The notes under the pieces: generated by a model
Seen by the model: the letters and a program-made list of their open reading frames with translations, nothing else
Databases searched by the model: none
Told to the model about the DNA's origin: nothing
Position numbers and translations under genes: made by a program
Part shown: piece after piece, positions 25,322 through 34,522 of the stretch
Numbering within the stretch: position 1 is the stretch's first letter
Layout of the letters: every line of letters begins with the position of its first letter
Assembly (NCBI RefSeq): GCF_002834225.1
Contig: NZ_NNSR01000045.1
Location: 1-55,717 of the forward strand
Origin: Ruminococcus bromii
GTDB taxonomy: Bacteria > Bacillota > Clostridia > Oscillospirales > Acutalibacteraceae
Direction: 5' to 3'
DNA length: 55,717 bases

Positions 25322-25993
25322 GTGTTTCAAATATTAATTGTAGAAGATGATAAAGAATTAAGCCAGCTATTCCAAAATGTGCTTGAGAAGAATGGATATC
25401 AGGTCAAAAGTGCATCGGATGGAGCACTGGCATTAGAAATATTGGATAAAGAGTATATTGATCTGATCATTTCCGATATTATGATGCCGGTTATGGATGG
25501 TTATGAACTGGTGTCGGAACTCCGTTCAGCAGGATATCAGATACCGGTACTTATGATCACTGCGAAAGGTTCCTTTGATGATATGCGCCAGGGATTTCTT
25601 TCGGGAAGTGACGATTATATGGTAAAACCGGTAAATGTGAATGAAATGGTTTTAAGAGTCGGAGCACTGCTTCGCCGTGCACAGATACTGAATGAACACA
25701 AAATTGTGATCGGTTCAACAGAGTTTGATTATGATGCAATGACGGTTACAACTGATAAGGAAAGTCTTGTTTTGCCTAAAAAAGAATTCCTGCTTTTATA
25801 TAAGCTTGCAGCTTCGCCAGGCAGAACATTTACAAAACAACAGTTGATGGATGAAGTATGGGGATACGAGACGGAAGCAGACCCACATACGATAGAGGTA
25901 CATATAGGAAGAATCAGAGAGCATTTTAAAGATAACCCTGATTTTGAAATCGTAACAATGCGTGGAATTGGATACAAGGTGGTGAAAAAATAA
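25322..25993 (+). CDS. OmpR/PhoB-family response regulator
   Basis: This 223-residue protein has a receiver domain (1-115) with acidic pocket EDD, phosphorylatable Asp in LIISDIMMPVMDGYEL and Lys in MVKPVN. A winged-helix DNA-binding domain (about 128-222) includes EVHIGRIREHF and MRGIGYKVV. The start is GTG at 25322 after AAAAGGAGGAAG. The stop overlaps the kinase ATG by one base. Codon use (AGA, ATA, TTA) is unlike the host backbone. It should receive phosphate from the adjacent kinase and may control the FUSC-type gene. Confidence 0.95.
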   Translation: MFQILIVEDDKELSQLFQNVLEKNGYQVKSASDGALALEILDKEYIDLIISDIMMPVMDGYELVSELRSAGYQIPVLMITAKGSFDDMRQGFLSGSDDYMVKPVNVNEMVLRVGALLRRAQILNEHKIVIGSTEFDYDAMTVTTDKESLVLPKKEFLLLYKLAASPGRTFTKQQLMDEVWGYETEADPHTIEVHIGRIREHFKDNPDFEIVTMRGIGYKVVKK

Positions 25994-27036
25994 TGAAACA
26001 AAAGAAAGAAAAAGGATTGCGGATCCGATCCTGTCTGACCGGTGCAATCTGGCTGGCACTTGTATTTTCAACAGTCATATCTGCTTTATTATTTGCTTTT
26101 TTGAATCATTTTTTTAATCTGCCGGGCAGCATATCTGTGCTTGGCTGGCTTTTGATTTTCAATACATTGATTGCAGGGCTGATCACTTCCTTTATTAATG
26201 CAAAGTTACTGGAACCAATTACCAGACTTAGTAAAGCAATGAAGGAAGTTTCTCAGGGAGATTTTGAACAGCATTTGGAAACGAACAGCCGTATAGCAGA
26301 AGTTGGAGAATCTTATCAAAGTTTTAATGTTATGACAAAAGAACTTCGTGCAACAGAGGTGCTGCAGATGAATTTTGTATCTGATGTTTCTCATGAGTTT
26401 AAGACCCCGATTAATGCCATTGAAGGATATACAATGCTGCTTCAGGGAGAAGAACTGTCTCCGGATCAAGAGAAATATGTAGAAAAAATCTTATTTAACA
26501 CCCAAAGACTTTCCGGATTGGTTGGTAATATTTTGCTGTTATCCAAGTTAGAGAATCAGAATATACCAATGAAAAAAACAGAATATCGTCTGGATGAACA
26601 GATCCGCCAGGCATTTCTTTCATTGGAAACAAAATGGACAGAAAAAGAAATTGGTTTTCAGGTAGAATTGGAGGAAGTTAAATATACTGGGAATGAAGGA
26701 CTTTTTATGCATATCTGGATAAATCTTTTGGATAATGCGATTAAGTTCAGCCCTTCAAAGGGGACAATTACGATGTTTCTGAGACAAGAACAGGATTCTG
26801 TTAAATTCATTCTGGAAGATGAAGGACCAGGAATAGAGGATGATGTAAAATCCAGAATATTTGACAAGTTCTATCAGGTAGATGGATCTCATAAAGCAGA
26901 AGGAAATGGCCTAGGTCTTGCACTTGTAAAACGGATTGTAGATAGTGCCGGAGGAACAATCAAAGCAGAAAACCGTGAATATGGTGGATGCAGATTTGTT
27001 GTAGAGCTGCCAAAGCAGAAAGATGAGATTATATAG
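25993..27036 (+). CDS. Sensor histidine kinase (HAMP-HisKA-HATPase)
   Basis: This 347-residue kinase has two membrane helices (about 14-38 and 45-67) with almost no extracellular loop, so it probably senses within the membrane or through a partner. A HAMP linker (about 70-120) precedes HisKA with the phospho-accepting His in SDVSHEFKTPINAIEGY. The HATPase boxes are NLLDNAIKFSP (N), DEGPGIEDD (G1) and GNGLGLALVKRI (G2). The short-loop architecture resembles intramembrane-sensing kinases that pair with transporters. The partner regulator is upstream and a FUSC-type membrane gene follows 24 bp later. Confidence 0.94.
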   Translation: MKQKKEKGLRIRSCLTGAIWLALVFSTVISALLFAFLNHFFNLPGSISVLGWLLIFNTLIAGLITSFINAKLLEPITRLSKAMKEVSQGDFEQHLETNSRIAEVGESYQSFNVMTKELRATEVLQMNFVSDVSHEFKTPINAIEGYTMLLQGEELSPDQEKYVEKILFNTQRLSGLVGNILLLSKLENQNIPMKKTEYRLDEQIRQAFLSLETKWTEKEIGFQVELEEVKYTGNEGLFMHIWINLLDNAIKFSPSKGTITMFLRQEQDSVKFILEDEGPGIEDDVKSRIFDKFYQVDGSHKAEGNGLGLALVKRIVDSAGGTIKAENREYGGCRFVVELPKQKDEII

Positions 27037-27060
27037 TTTTAAGATAAATTAGAAGATTGG

Positions 27061-28134
27061 ATGATTTATATGACATTTTATCAGGAGTTGCAGTTAAATC
27101 AGGCAGGTTCTAAAAACCTGTTGAAAAAGAGTAAAACACTAAAAGAAAAATTATATCATATGTGGGTATATCTGGTGAAGATAGCTGTTACAATGGCATT
27201 TTGTTTTTTCTTTGTTAGTATTTTCAGCATCCTATTTGGAAATGAGAACAGCATTGTAGGTGTAGTAGTCTTATTATGTCTCATGGTGTTTAGAAATGCG
27301 GATCTGGGGATCCACACCGGACAATCTACGATGCTTTTGGCTTTGTTCTTTGTAATTATGACTGTATGTCCGCATTTAGCAAATCAGTTTTCACCGGTAT
27401 TGGGAATGCTGTTAAATATTGCGGCACTGGCTGTGTTGATTCTGTTCGGATGCCATAATCCATTCATGTTTAATCAATCTACATTGGTTCTTGGGTATCT
27501 GCTGCTATATGGTTATGATGTTACGGGAAAAAGCTATCAGATGCGATTAGTCGGAATGGCTTTAGGTGCAGCACTTACCTGCTTCGTATTTTATCGAAAT
27601 CATAAAAACAGAACTTATAAAAGTAATCTGAAAGATCTGATACAAGAATTTGATATCACTTCTTCCAGAACAAAATGGCAGATATGTCAGATTTTATGCG
27701 TACCGATTGTCCTTTGCATTGCAGAACTTTGTAATATGCCACGTGCAATGTGGGCTGGTATTGCGGCCATGTCCGTGATTTTGCCGTCTATGGAAGATAT
27801 GCACTACAGAGTCCGTAAAAGGATTGTCGGAAATATTGCAGGTGTTATATGTTTTACAGTATTATATTTTCTGCTTCCTTCGTCAATCTATGCATATATA
27901 GGAATTCTTGGTGGAATCGGTGTAGGATTTTCAGCACAATATGGCTGGCAGGCAGTATTTAACACATTTGGTGCTTTAGCCATTGCTGCAGAGACTTATG
28001 GACTACAAGGAGCAGTTAGTCTTAGAGTGATTCAAAATGTTTTTGGTGTTGTGTTTGCTTTAGCATTTTGTGTTATATTTTATTGGTTTATGTCTAAAAA
28101 AAAGGAAAGTGATATGACCGTACATGCAGAGTGA
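27061..28134 (+). CDS. FUSC-family membrane protein (aromatic acid exporter-like)
   Basis: This 357-residue protein has two bundles of hydrophobic helices (about 40-165 and 215-345) separated by a cytoplasmic stretch (about 170-205). The repeated organisation, with RNADLGIHTGQSTMLLAL in the first half and MWAGIAAMSVILPSME plus RVRKRIVGNIAGVI in the second, fits FUSC/FusC-like proteins related to aromatic-acid exporters such as AaeB. The substrate is unknown. The two-component pair directly upstream suggests inducible expression. The ribosome binding site is weak. An ATG at 27070 is an alternative start. Confidence 0.75.
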   Translation: MIYMTFYQELQLNQAGSKNLLKKSKTLKEKLYHMWVYLVKIAVTMAFCFFFVSIFSILFGNENSIVGVVVLLCLMVFRNADLGIHTGQSTMLLALFFVIMTVCPHLANQFSPVLGMLLNIAALAVLILFGCHNPFMFNQSTLVLGYLLLYGYDVTGKSYQMRLVGMALGAALTCFVFYRNHKNRTYKSNLKDLIQEFDITSSRTKWQICQILCVPIVLCIAELCNMPRAMWAGIAAMSVILPSMEDMHYRVRKRIVGNIAGVICFTVLYFLLPSSIYAYIGILGGIGVGFSAQYGWQAVFNTFGALAIAAETYGLQGAVSLRVIQNVFGVVFALAFCVIFYWFMSKKKESDMTVHAE

Positions 28135-28577
28135 AGTGAATCAGGAAGAAAATTTGAATAGAATTATTACGGTTCCTAGATAAGGTTTTTTATGATGAAA
28201 ACAGTATATCATATGCGGTCATGCATTGAAAATACTGTTCAGTTAAGAAATGCTGTATTTTTTAGGTGCACTAATGTGTAGAAAGCAGGTGTATGATGAG
28301 TTCAAATCATTTTTTGGGGTATGACAAAAAGACAGATTGCATATCTGCCTCATAATGGAGTATAATGGTAACGCGATTTATGAAACCCGATACATGAAAT
28401 CCCTATTTTTCTTTGGACGGAGGTGGATAGGATAATTTCGATTGTACCTGACAGGTGTCAGATACTTTTGTATGAGAAGCATGGTCTCTGTTTCGTTACC
28501 ACCGTGTTTGAGATATGCCCTGCATATGTTTACTGTGATGGCGAAATTAATTTTATAGATGTGTTTGGTATTTTTAG
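28135..28577. other. Non-coding junction region in the accessory patch
   Basis: No credible gene is seen. It contains a promoter-like TTGCAT, 18 bp, TATAAT (28337-28366) pointing right, and an 8-bp inverted repeat (AACAGTAT/ATACTGTT). Short frames such as the one at 28423-28608 lack a usable ribosome binding site and family features. It may be the decayed border of successive insertions. Confidence 0.5.
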
Positions 28578-28931
28578 ATGTTTTTACCACAGCGTGAGAA
28601 GTCACTAATTCACAGAAATTATACAGAATCATACGGACTTGATTTCCTGAAGGATTCCATCATACTTGCTGCGCCCCAGATCAATCAGGATGCCGTCCGT
28701 CTCATGAAGGAGCTTTACGGCATCGACATGGAGAAAAAGCAGTATTCTAAGCTGATATCAAGCATCCCGGAGCCAGACATCTCCATGGGTTGTGATGTAG
28801 GTTGTCCGTTTATCGGCAGAGCGTTTGATGACAACTGGAAACTTGAAGATCCGACAGGAAAAACGGATGATGATTTCAGGGGGGTTATACAGCAGATCGA
28901 GAAGAATATTCTAGAATTAAAGAAAAAATGA
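28578..28931 (+). pseudogene. C-terminal remnant of an arsenate reductase (LMW-PTP/ArsC type)
   Basis: From about 28672 the frame reads PQINQDAVRLMKELYGIDME, YSKLISSIPEPDI, SMGCDVGCPFIG, then WKLEDPTGKTDDDFRGVI. This is the C-terminal two thirds of thioredoxin-type arsenate reductases. The N-terminal catalytic loop (CxxNSCRS) is missing and the upstream residues do not belong to the family. Cysteines in GCDVGC remain, but without the nucleophile Cys the product cannot act as a reductase. Confidence 0.75.
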
Positions 28932-28943
28932 TTGCAATATAAA

Positions 28944-28970
28944 TTCCGGTTTGTCAACCAGCCCTTTGAG
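28944..28970. repeat. Direct repeat, right copy (27 bp)
   Basis: It matches 24694-24720 in 26 of 27 positions and starts 12 bp after the arsenate reductase remnant. With the left copy it brackets about 4.25 kb. Confidence 0.8.
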
Positions 28971-28996
28971 AGAGGAGAAATCCTTTTCTCAAAGGG
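28962..28996 (+). terminator. Hairpin terminator at the right border repeat
   Basis: CCCTTTGAGA pairs with TCTCAAAGGG and, inside, GGA with TCC. TTATTTCTGTTTT follows. Its 5' arm is the end of the direct repeat. Confidence 0.7.
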
Positions 28997-29029
28997 TTAT
29001 TTCTGTTTTGGCATTGATTTTTATAGTTA

Positions 29030-29181
29030 GTCTTTCCGTCGGAAGTTACTGTTCCCTCGTTTGAAAGGACAAAGGCTTTTTTAATGTGATAATCTTCGTT
29101 GCTTATAAATGTGTTCAAGGCGCTGTGGACCGTGTAATCCTTGCCCGATTTCACCTCAATAGGAACAGCTAAAAAATACAC
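29030..29181 (-). pseudogene. Remnant of a DUF4143/AAA-type ATP-binding protein (C-terminal part)
   Basis: The minus-strand frame reads PIEVKSGKDYTVHSALNTFI, SNEDYHIKKAFVLSNEG and SDGKTNYK. This is the nuclease-like C-terminal end of DUF4143-containing AAA proteins. The upstream part (ATPase and most of DUF4143) is absent, and downstream the frame runs into unrelated sequence. Codon use is host-like, so it may be an old resident gene cut by the insertion. Confidence 0.65.
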
Positions 29182-29246
29182 TTTTCAATGCAAATTGAGG
29201 GGCAAAAGCTACACTTTTCAAATTATGAACAGAAATTTGATATAAA

Positions 29247-29288
29247 AAAACACGATGCAACCTATGTATTTGGGTTACACCGTGTTTT
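29247..29288 (-). terminator. Intrinsic terminator of the small lipoprotein gene
   Basis: AAACACG pairs with CGTGTTT, with further inner pairing (AACC/GGTT). On the minus strand seven T follow. It lies 37 bp past the stop. Confidence 0.75.
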
Positions 29289-29325
29289 GTAAAATTGTTT
29301 AAATGTAGGCAGCTCTATGCTGTGA

Positions 29326-29820
29326 TTATTTTATCAGTTCTTCAAGCTGCGATTTATTGTATTTGCTCTTATAGATGTCATAGCCTGCCGTGTCAAGGTT
29401 TATGTTTGCGTGCCTTTTGTCAGCCTGAACATAGACATCATCACCCTTGACATATATCAAAACCCAAATATCTCGACTGGTATCTTTCAGGTATGATAAA
29501 AGAAGTACATAACTCGGTTCAACATCTATCGAATCCACCTTATTATCAGATGTCATATATATCAAATCGTCAGATGCCTTCAACTTTTCGTTAAGGTTGT
29601 TTTTGTTTGATTTTGAAATGAGTTCATTAGTTTTGTAGTCATAAAATTCAACTGAAAATTGGTTTGGATCTGCGGTCGGAGTAGTATCTGATAAAGCAGT
29701 TGTATCGGCTTCATCAGAAGTTTGAGCGTTATTTGACGCAACTTCACCACCACAACCTGTAAACAAAATTGAAGTTGAAATAACAACTGCTAATAACATA
29801 ATCGAGATAATTTTTTTCAT
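29326..29820 (-). CDS. Small lipoprotein, unrecognised
   Basis: This 164-residue protein has a lipoprotein signal peptide (MKKIISIMLLAVVISTSI, then LFTGC with the lipid-accepting Cys at about 22). A Thr/Ser/Asp-rich spacer (about 25-52) and a small globular domain (about 53-164) follow. No family was recognised. The start at 29820 is preceded by GAGGGTG. A longer in-frame extension to 30018 runs across the clpC terminator and is rejected. It has its own terminator. Confidence 0.8.
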   Translation of the reverse strand: MKKIISIMLLAVVISTSILFTGCGGEVASNNAQTSDEADTTALSDTTPTADPNQFSVEFYDYKTNELISKSNKNNLNEKLKASDDLIYMTSDNKVDSIDVEPSYVLLLSYLKDTSRDIWVLIYVKGDDVYVQADKRHANINLDTAGYDIYKSKYNKSQLEELIK

Positions 29821-29906
29821 AATTAACACCCTCTTGTGTTTTTGTCGGCTTGATTTCGGCTTGATTGTACACCTTAAATTCATTTTTGTCAAGATATTCA
29901 AAGCAA

Positions 29907-29946
29907 AAAAATCAACCACAAAGTTTTTAGCTCTGCGGTTGATTTT
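29907..29946 (-). terminator. Intrinsic terminator of the ctsR-clpC operon
   Basis: A perfect 10-bp stem (AAAATCAACC and GGTTGATTTT) has extra inner pairing and a T-run on the minus strand, 20 bp past clpC. Confidence 0.85.
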
Positions 29947-29966
29947 ATTTTTATTAAGGATTACGC

Positions 29967-32432
29967 TTAATTGGCGTTTGCTGTTGTAAAGGTAAACTGA
30001 CCGTCTGCGAAATCGCAAGTAACTACTGCGCCGTCCTTGACCTTGCCCTCGAGCATCTGCTCTGAAAGCGGATCTTCAATCTCGTTCTGTATTGCACGGC
30101 GGAGAGGTCTTGCACCGTAGTTTTCGTCAAAGCCCTTGTCGGCAATCTCGCTGATTGCGTTGTCTGTAAAGCTGATTTTAATATTCATCTTATCAAGACG
30201 GTTTTCAAGAGTTTTGAGCATCTTAACGGCAATCTGCTTAATTTCGTCCTTGTTGAGCTTGTTGAACACGATAATATCGTCAACACGGTTCAAAAATTCA
30301 GGACGGAATACCTTGCGGAGTTCGCCTGTTACAAGCTCCTTGATGTCCTTTTTCTCGCTCTCTTCGGCATTCTCATTTTCGGAATTAAAACCGAGTGAAC
30401 TCTGCTTTTCTGTGATAAGTCTTGCGCCGACATTAGAGGTCATTATGATAATGGTGTTCTTAAAGTCAACCGTTCTGCCCTGTGAGTCGGTAAGTCTGCC
30501 GTCCTCAAGAATCTGGAGGAGCATATTGAATACATCTGGGTGAGCCTTTTCAATCTCATCAAAGAGTACAACCGAATACGGTTTTCTTCTTACCTTTTCG
30601 GTGAGCTGACCGCCCTCTTCAAAGCCTACATATCCGGGCGGTGAGCCGATAAGCTTTGACACGGTGTGTTTCTCCATATATTCACTCATATCAAGACGGA
30701 GCATTGCGTTTTCATCGCCGAACATTGCCTCTGCAAGAGCCTTGCAAAGTTCTGTTTTACCGACACCCGTCGGACCGAGGAAGATAAACGAACCGACAGG
30801 TCTTTTCGGGTCTTTAAGACCTACTCTGCCTCGTCTGATAGCCTTTGCGATTGCAGTTACAGCCTCGCTCTGACCGATAACTCTTTCGTGGAGAACATTC
30901 TCCATGTTAAGAAGCCTTTCGCTTTCTTCCTTAGTAAGCTGAACAACAGGGATACCTGTCCATTCGGACACAATCTTTGCGATATCCTCGGCAGTTACCT
31001 CGCCGCTGTTGCCCTTCTGCTGTTCCTGCCACTTCTTCTTTGCATCGTCAAGCTTTGTCTGAAGTTCCTTCTGCTCATCACGAAGTCGTGCAGCCCTTTC
31101 AAAGTCCTGCTCGTTAATTGCGCTTGCCTTTTCTTTTTCATAGTCTGCAATTTCATCTTCAAGCTCCTTTACATTATCAGGAGATGTAAGAGATGCAAGC
31201 CTTACCTTTGACGCGCCCTCATCAATAAGGTCAATTGCCTTATCGGGGAGGTAACGGTCTGCGATATATCTTGATGACAATGTTACTGCGGCATTGATTG
31301 CCTCATCGGTAATCTTAACCTTATGGTGTGCCTCGTAGCTGTCACGCAAGCCTTTGAGAATCTGTACAGCCTGTTCGGGAGTAGGCTCGCCAACCTTTAC
31401 GGGCTGGAAACGACGCTCCAAAGCGGCATCTTTTTCAATATATTTTCTGTACTCGTTAAGAGTTGTTGCACCGATAACCTGAAAATCGCCTCTTGCAAGT
31501 GACGGTTTAAGGATATTTGCGGCGTCTGCACTGCCCTCTGCGGCACCTGCACCAACGATAGTATGAAGTTCATCAATGAAGAGGATAGTGTTCTTTGACT
31601 TTTTAACCTCGTCAATAGCCGCCTTAATTCTCTCCTCAAAGTCACCTCTGTACTTCGCACCTGCTACCATACCTGTGAGGTCAAGGCTGACAACTCGCTT
31701 GTCTTTAAGAATTTCAGGCACATTGCCCTTTGCAATTTCAAGTGCAAGTCCCTCTGCAACCGCAGTTTTACCTACACCGGGTTCACCGATAAGAACAGGA
31801 TTATTCTTTGTACGGCGGGAAAGAATCTGGATAACCCTCTGGATTTCCTTTTCTCTGCCGATTACAGGATCAATTTCACCGTTCTTTGCGGCTTGAGTAA
31901 GATCTCTGCCGAATTTATCAAGAGCCGAACCGCCTTTCTGTGAACCGTTCGGAGCGGATTCGTTTTCAAAACCGCCGAAGCCTTCCTCTGCACCGCCCTG
32001 CATACCTTTTGACACAGCCTGTGCAAGTCTTTCAACAGATACACCGAGTTCTTCAAGAAAAGCAACTGCGTAGCTGTCGCTCTCCGAAAGGATTGCAAGG
32101 AGCAAATGCTCTGTGCCTACATAGGTGTAGCCTGTTTTTGAAGAAATGATAACTGCGGCTCTCAGAACTCTCTTTGTACGGGGAGTAAAATCATCGGGAG
32201 TAAGCTCAACGAGCGACATTGTACCGTTGATGGATTCAAGCTTTTCACGGAGAGCATCTTCCGTTACTCCGCACTCATTAAGAGCGGTTGCGGCAACACC
32301 GCTGCCCTCTTTTACGAGTCCGTAGAGAATATGTTCTGTACCGACATAGTTGTGGCGCATCTCCTCTGCACTTTCAATCGCAAGATTAAGCGCCTTGTTT
32401 GCTTTTTCTGTAAAACCTTTGAACTGATACAT
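29967..32432 (-). CDS. clpC: ATP-dependent Clp protease ATP-binding subunit ClpC
   Basis: This 821-residue AAA+ unfoldase feeds substrates, including McsB-marked proteins, to ClpP. Two Clp_N repeats (about 3-140) precede NBD1 with [13 protein letters not shown] (about 205) and a middle coiled coil with a UVR-like motif ([20 protein letters not shown], about 430-455). NBD2 follows with [13 protein letters not shown] (about 550). The NBD2 region includes [16 protein letters not shown]. It is the last gene of ctsR-mcsA-mcsB-clpC and is presumably repressed by CtsR. Confidence 0.97.
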   Translation of the reverse strand: MYQFKGFTEKANKALNLAIESAEEMRHNYVGTEHILYGLVKEGSGVAATALNECGVTEDALREKLESINGTMSLVELTPDDFTPRTKRVLRAAVIISSKTGYTYVGTEHLLLAILSESDSYAVAFLEELGVSVERLAQAVSKGMQGGAEEGFGGFENESAPNGSQKGGSALDKFGRDLTQAAKNGEIDPVIGREKEIQRVIQILSRRTKNNPVLIGEPGVGKTAVAEGLALEIAKGNVPEILKDKRVVSLDLTGMVAGAKYRGDFEERIKAAIDEVKKSKNTILFIDELHTIVGAGAAEGSADAANILKPSLARGDFQVIGATTLNEYRKYIEKDAALERRFQPVKVGEPTPEQAVQILKGLRDSYEAHHKVKITDEAINAAVTLSSRYIADRYLPDKAIDLIDEGASKVRLASLTSPDNVKELEDEIADYEKEKASAINEQDFERAARLRDEQKELQTKLDDAKKKWQEQQKGNSGEVTAEDIAKIVSEWTGIPVVQLTKEESERLLNMENVLHERVIGQSEAVTAIAKAIRRGRVGLKDPKRPVGSFIFLGPTGVGKTELCKALAEAMFGDENAMLRLDMSEYMEKHTVSKLIGSPPGYVGFEEGGQLTEKVRRKPYSVVLFDEIEKAHPDVFNMLLQILEDGRLTDSQGRTVDFKNTIIIMTSNVGARLITEKQSSLGFNSENENAEESEKKDIKELVTGELRKVFRPEFLNRVDDIIVFNKLNKDEIKQIAVKMLKTLENRLDKMNIKISFTDNAISEIADKGFDENYGARPLRRAIQNEIEDPLSEQMLEGKVKDGAVVTCDFADGQFTFTTANAN

Positions 32433-32478
32433 AAAATCATCACCCTTCCTTGTGGATAATGTATTAACTGCTTATTTT

Positions 32479-33468
32479 CTATGAAAGAGCCTCTCTTAAA
32501 ATTTTTGCCCTTTCAATATCTCTTTCCTGTGCGGAAAGATTTTTTCCTGAGTTTACCATAAGCGTTGCAGGCTCAATTTTTTCCATAAGAGAGTCAACAA
32601 CCTCTGCGGTAACATCTTTTATCTGTCCCGACAAAATGCCGAAACGAACATTTGACAACAGCTTTAAAGCCTCGTCATGAGTCATAACCATTGCCGATTT
32701 CAACAAGCCTAAGCTTCTGCTTACGCTATCCTGAATATCAATACTCTTTGCAAGTCTTTCTCTTGCCTGCCGTTCCTGAGAAACAAGCTGTTTTGTGATG
32801 TTCTCAAGATTTTCAATTGCGGCTTTTTCGGAGATACCGAGCGTTACCTGATTTGAAAGCTGATAAAGCGAACCGCTGGGTTCTGAGCCTTCACCGTAAG
32901 CACCACGGATTGTAAGTCCGAGCTTTGAAAGGTTGCCCGCAATTCTGCCGATTGTACGGCTCTTTTCAAGTGCCGGCAGATGGAGCATAACAGAGGCTCT
33001 CATGCCTGTGCCGAGGTTTGTAGGGCATTGTGTAAGATAACCGAGCTTGTCATCAAAAGCAAATTCAAGGTTTTCATCAAGCAGGGTGTCAAGCTTATCG
33101 GCTGTGTCATATGCCTGTTCAAGCGACAAGCCGTCTGTGATAACCTGAAGTCTTATGTGATCTTCCTCGTTAATCATAATGCTCATGCTTTCATCCTTGC
33201 TCAACAGCAATGCTCTGCCCTCTGTTTCGCTGATGAATTCTGGACTTACAAGATGTCTTTCAACAAGTGACACACCCTGTGCCTCTGTCAAATCATCAAG
33301 CTTAATCAGATTGAAATCCGAGGCAATTGAGCTGTTGCTGTCCCTGATTGCACTTGTAACCTTTTCAATAACCTTTTTTCTGCCCTGTTCGGACAGTCGG
33401 CACGGAAACGGGTAATCTTTCAGGTTTCTTGCAAGTCTTACTCTGGTGGAAATTACTTCGTTACTCAT
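32479..33468 (-). CDS. mcsB: Protein arginine kinase McsB
   Basis: This 329-residue member of the ATP:guanido phosphotransferase family phosphorylates arginines, marking proteins for ClpCP. N-terminal STRVRLARNLKDYPFPCRL is the conserved phosphagen-kinase motif. CPTNLGTGMRASVMLHLPAL carries the conserved active-site cysteine in the CPTNxGT motif. It is somewhat shorter than B. subtilis McsB (363 residues), mainly at the C-terminus. The ATG lies two bases after the McsA stop, and its GGAGG is inside the end of mcsA. Confidence 0.96.
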   Translation of the reverse strand: MSNEVISTRVRLARNLKDYPFPCRLSEQGRKKVIEKVTSAIRDSNSSIASDFNLIKLDDLTEAQGVSLVERHLVSPEFISETEGRALLLSKDESMSIMINEEDHIRLQVITDGLSLEQAYDTADKLDTLLDENLEFAFDDKLGYLTQCPTNLGTGMRASVMLHLPALEKSRTIGRIAGNLSKLGLTIRGAYGEGSEPSGSLYQLSNQVTLGISEKAAIENLENITKQLVSQERQARERLAKSIDIQDSVSRSLGLLKSAMVMTHDEALKLLSNVRFGILSGQIKDVTAEVVDSLMEKIEPATLMVNSGKNLSAQERDIERAKILREALS

Positions 33469-33470
33469 AA

Positions 33471-33974
33471 TTAAGCCTCCATTTCCTTAATCTGGTCTCT
33501 TAACTCTGCGGCATGTTCAAAATTCTGTTCCGAAATTGCCTTGTCGAGTTCCTTTTTAAGTGCCTTGATTTTATCTTTCTTTGTCATCTCGGCACTCTTT
33601 TCGGCTTTCTTTGTACCGAAACGGCTGTTCTTACCGCAATGGGTTGTGTTGCCGTGGATTCTTCTGATTGAAGGAAGAAGCTGGTCGCCGAAGATTTCGT
33701 AACATTTTGCACAGCCTACATGACCCGACTTTGCAATATCGGAATATGAGCTTCCGCAGAAGTCACAGCGTGTTGCCTGAGTTCTTGCGGGAAGGCTGTT
33801 GCCGAAGAAACTTCCGAGGAGTCCCGAAAATTCGTCCTCAAAGTTACCGAAGATGTTTGTGTATCCCATTTTCTTTGCACATTCACTGCACAAATCATAT
33901 TCCTTAATTTCACCGTTGATAACGGTCTTTACATGAGTATTTGCATTGTTAGCACCGCATTTTTGACATTTCAT
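33471..33974 (-). CDS. mcsA: McsA, zinc-binding activator of McsB
   Basis: This 167-residue protein has four CxxC motifs in its N-terminal two thirds (CQKC, CSEC, CDFC, CAKC), which should bind two zinc ions. A C-terminal UVR motif (about 130-165, ELDKAISEQNFEHAAELRDQ) follows. McsA activates the McsB kinase and helps modulate CtsR. A GGAGG precedes the ATG. The order ctsR-mcsA-mcsB-clpC is the standard Firmicutes order. Confidence 0.95.
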   Translation of the reverse strand: MKCQKCGANNANTHVKTVINGEIKEYDLCSECAKKMGYTNIFGNFEDEFSGLLGSFFGNSLPARTQATRCDFCGSSYSDIAKSGHVGCAKCYEIFGDQLLPSIRRIHGNTTHCGKNSRFGTKKAEKSAEMTKKDKIKALKKELDKAISEQNFEHAAELRDQIKEMEA

Positions 33975-33995
33975 AATAACTGCCTCCGTTCAAAA

Positions 33996-34445
33996 TCAAC
34001 TTAATGTGAGCAACATATTCTTGAACAAGTCCGCTCGCACGGCATCTCGTTTACTCTGTTCAACATTTGTAAGCGTTCTGTCGGACAACGCCGAGGCTAT
34101 CAGCCTTGCCGATGTAAGCTCAATCATATCTCTTTGCAACATATTTTTGAGCATTGCCTCTGCACTTGCCTTGTCAAGTGTTGTTCCAATCGAATTTATT
34201 ATATGCATAAGCGCCGTACCTCTATCCATCTTCACACGGCTTATTCGGATAAATCCGCCGCCGCCCCTACGGCTCTCTACAATGTAGCCTTTTTCGGGAG
34301 TGAATCGGGAGGTTATAACATAATTGATTTGGCTTGGTACACATCCGAGGTTGCCGGCGAGTTCGTTTCGCTGAATCTCCGCACTGCCGTTTTCACGGTC
34401 AAGCATCTCTATAATGTACTGTGCCACCAAATCGCTCATTCTCAT
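33996..34445 (-). CDS. ctsR: Transcriptional repressor CtsR
   Basis: This 149-residue repressor controls class III heat-shock genes. The N-terminal winged helix includes IQRNELAGNLGCVPSQINYV and the glycine-rich wing VESRRGGGGFIRI, which contacts the operator. The C-terminal helical part (about 80-149) is the dimer/McsB-interaction domain. Its promoter region carries three CtsR-type boxes, so it is autoregulated. The length is normal. Confidence 0.96.
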   Translation of the reverse strand: MRMSDLVAQYIIEMLDRENGSAEIQRNELAGNLGCVPSQINYVITSRFTPEKGYIVESRRGGGGFIRISRVKMDRGTALMHIINSIGTTLDKASAEAMLKNMLQRDMIELTSARLIASALSDRTLTNVEQSKRDAVRADLFKNMLLTLS

Positions 34446-34476
34446 TTTGGTCGCCTCTTTTCATTTGTTTGACTAC

Positions 34477-34505
34477 ATTATAATATCAAGGTCAGAGAAA
34501 GTCAA
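34477..34505 (-). promoter_or_regulatory. SigA promoter of the ctsR operon
   Basis: On the minus strand, TTGACT (34505-34500), a 17-bp spacer and TATAAT (34482-34477) lie 32 bp before the ctsR ATG. The -35 coincides with a CtsR heptamer. Confidence 0.85.
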
Positions 34506-34522
34506 AGTCAATTAAAGTCAAA
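34490..34522 (+). promoter_or_regulatory. Two tandem CtsR operators overlapping the ctsR promoter
   Basis: Known consensus: RGTCAAA-NAN-RGTCAAA. Here GGTCAGA-GAA-AGTCAAA (34490-34506) is followed by AGTCAAT-TAA-AGTCAAA (34506-34522), sharing one base. Each has one heptamer mismatch and the correct spacer. Confidence 0.85.

Noticed and set aside
28423..28608. 61-codon frame in the accessory patch
   Set aside because: Weak start, no family features, and the region appears decayed. Not enough to call a gene.
29821..30018. N-terminal extension of the small lipoprotein
   Set aside because: It would run through the clpC terminator and place the signal peptide inside the protein. MKKIISIMLL at 29820 is the natural start.
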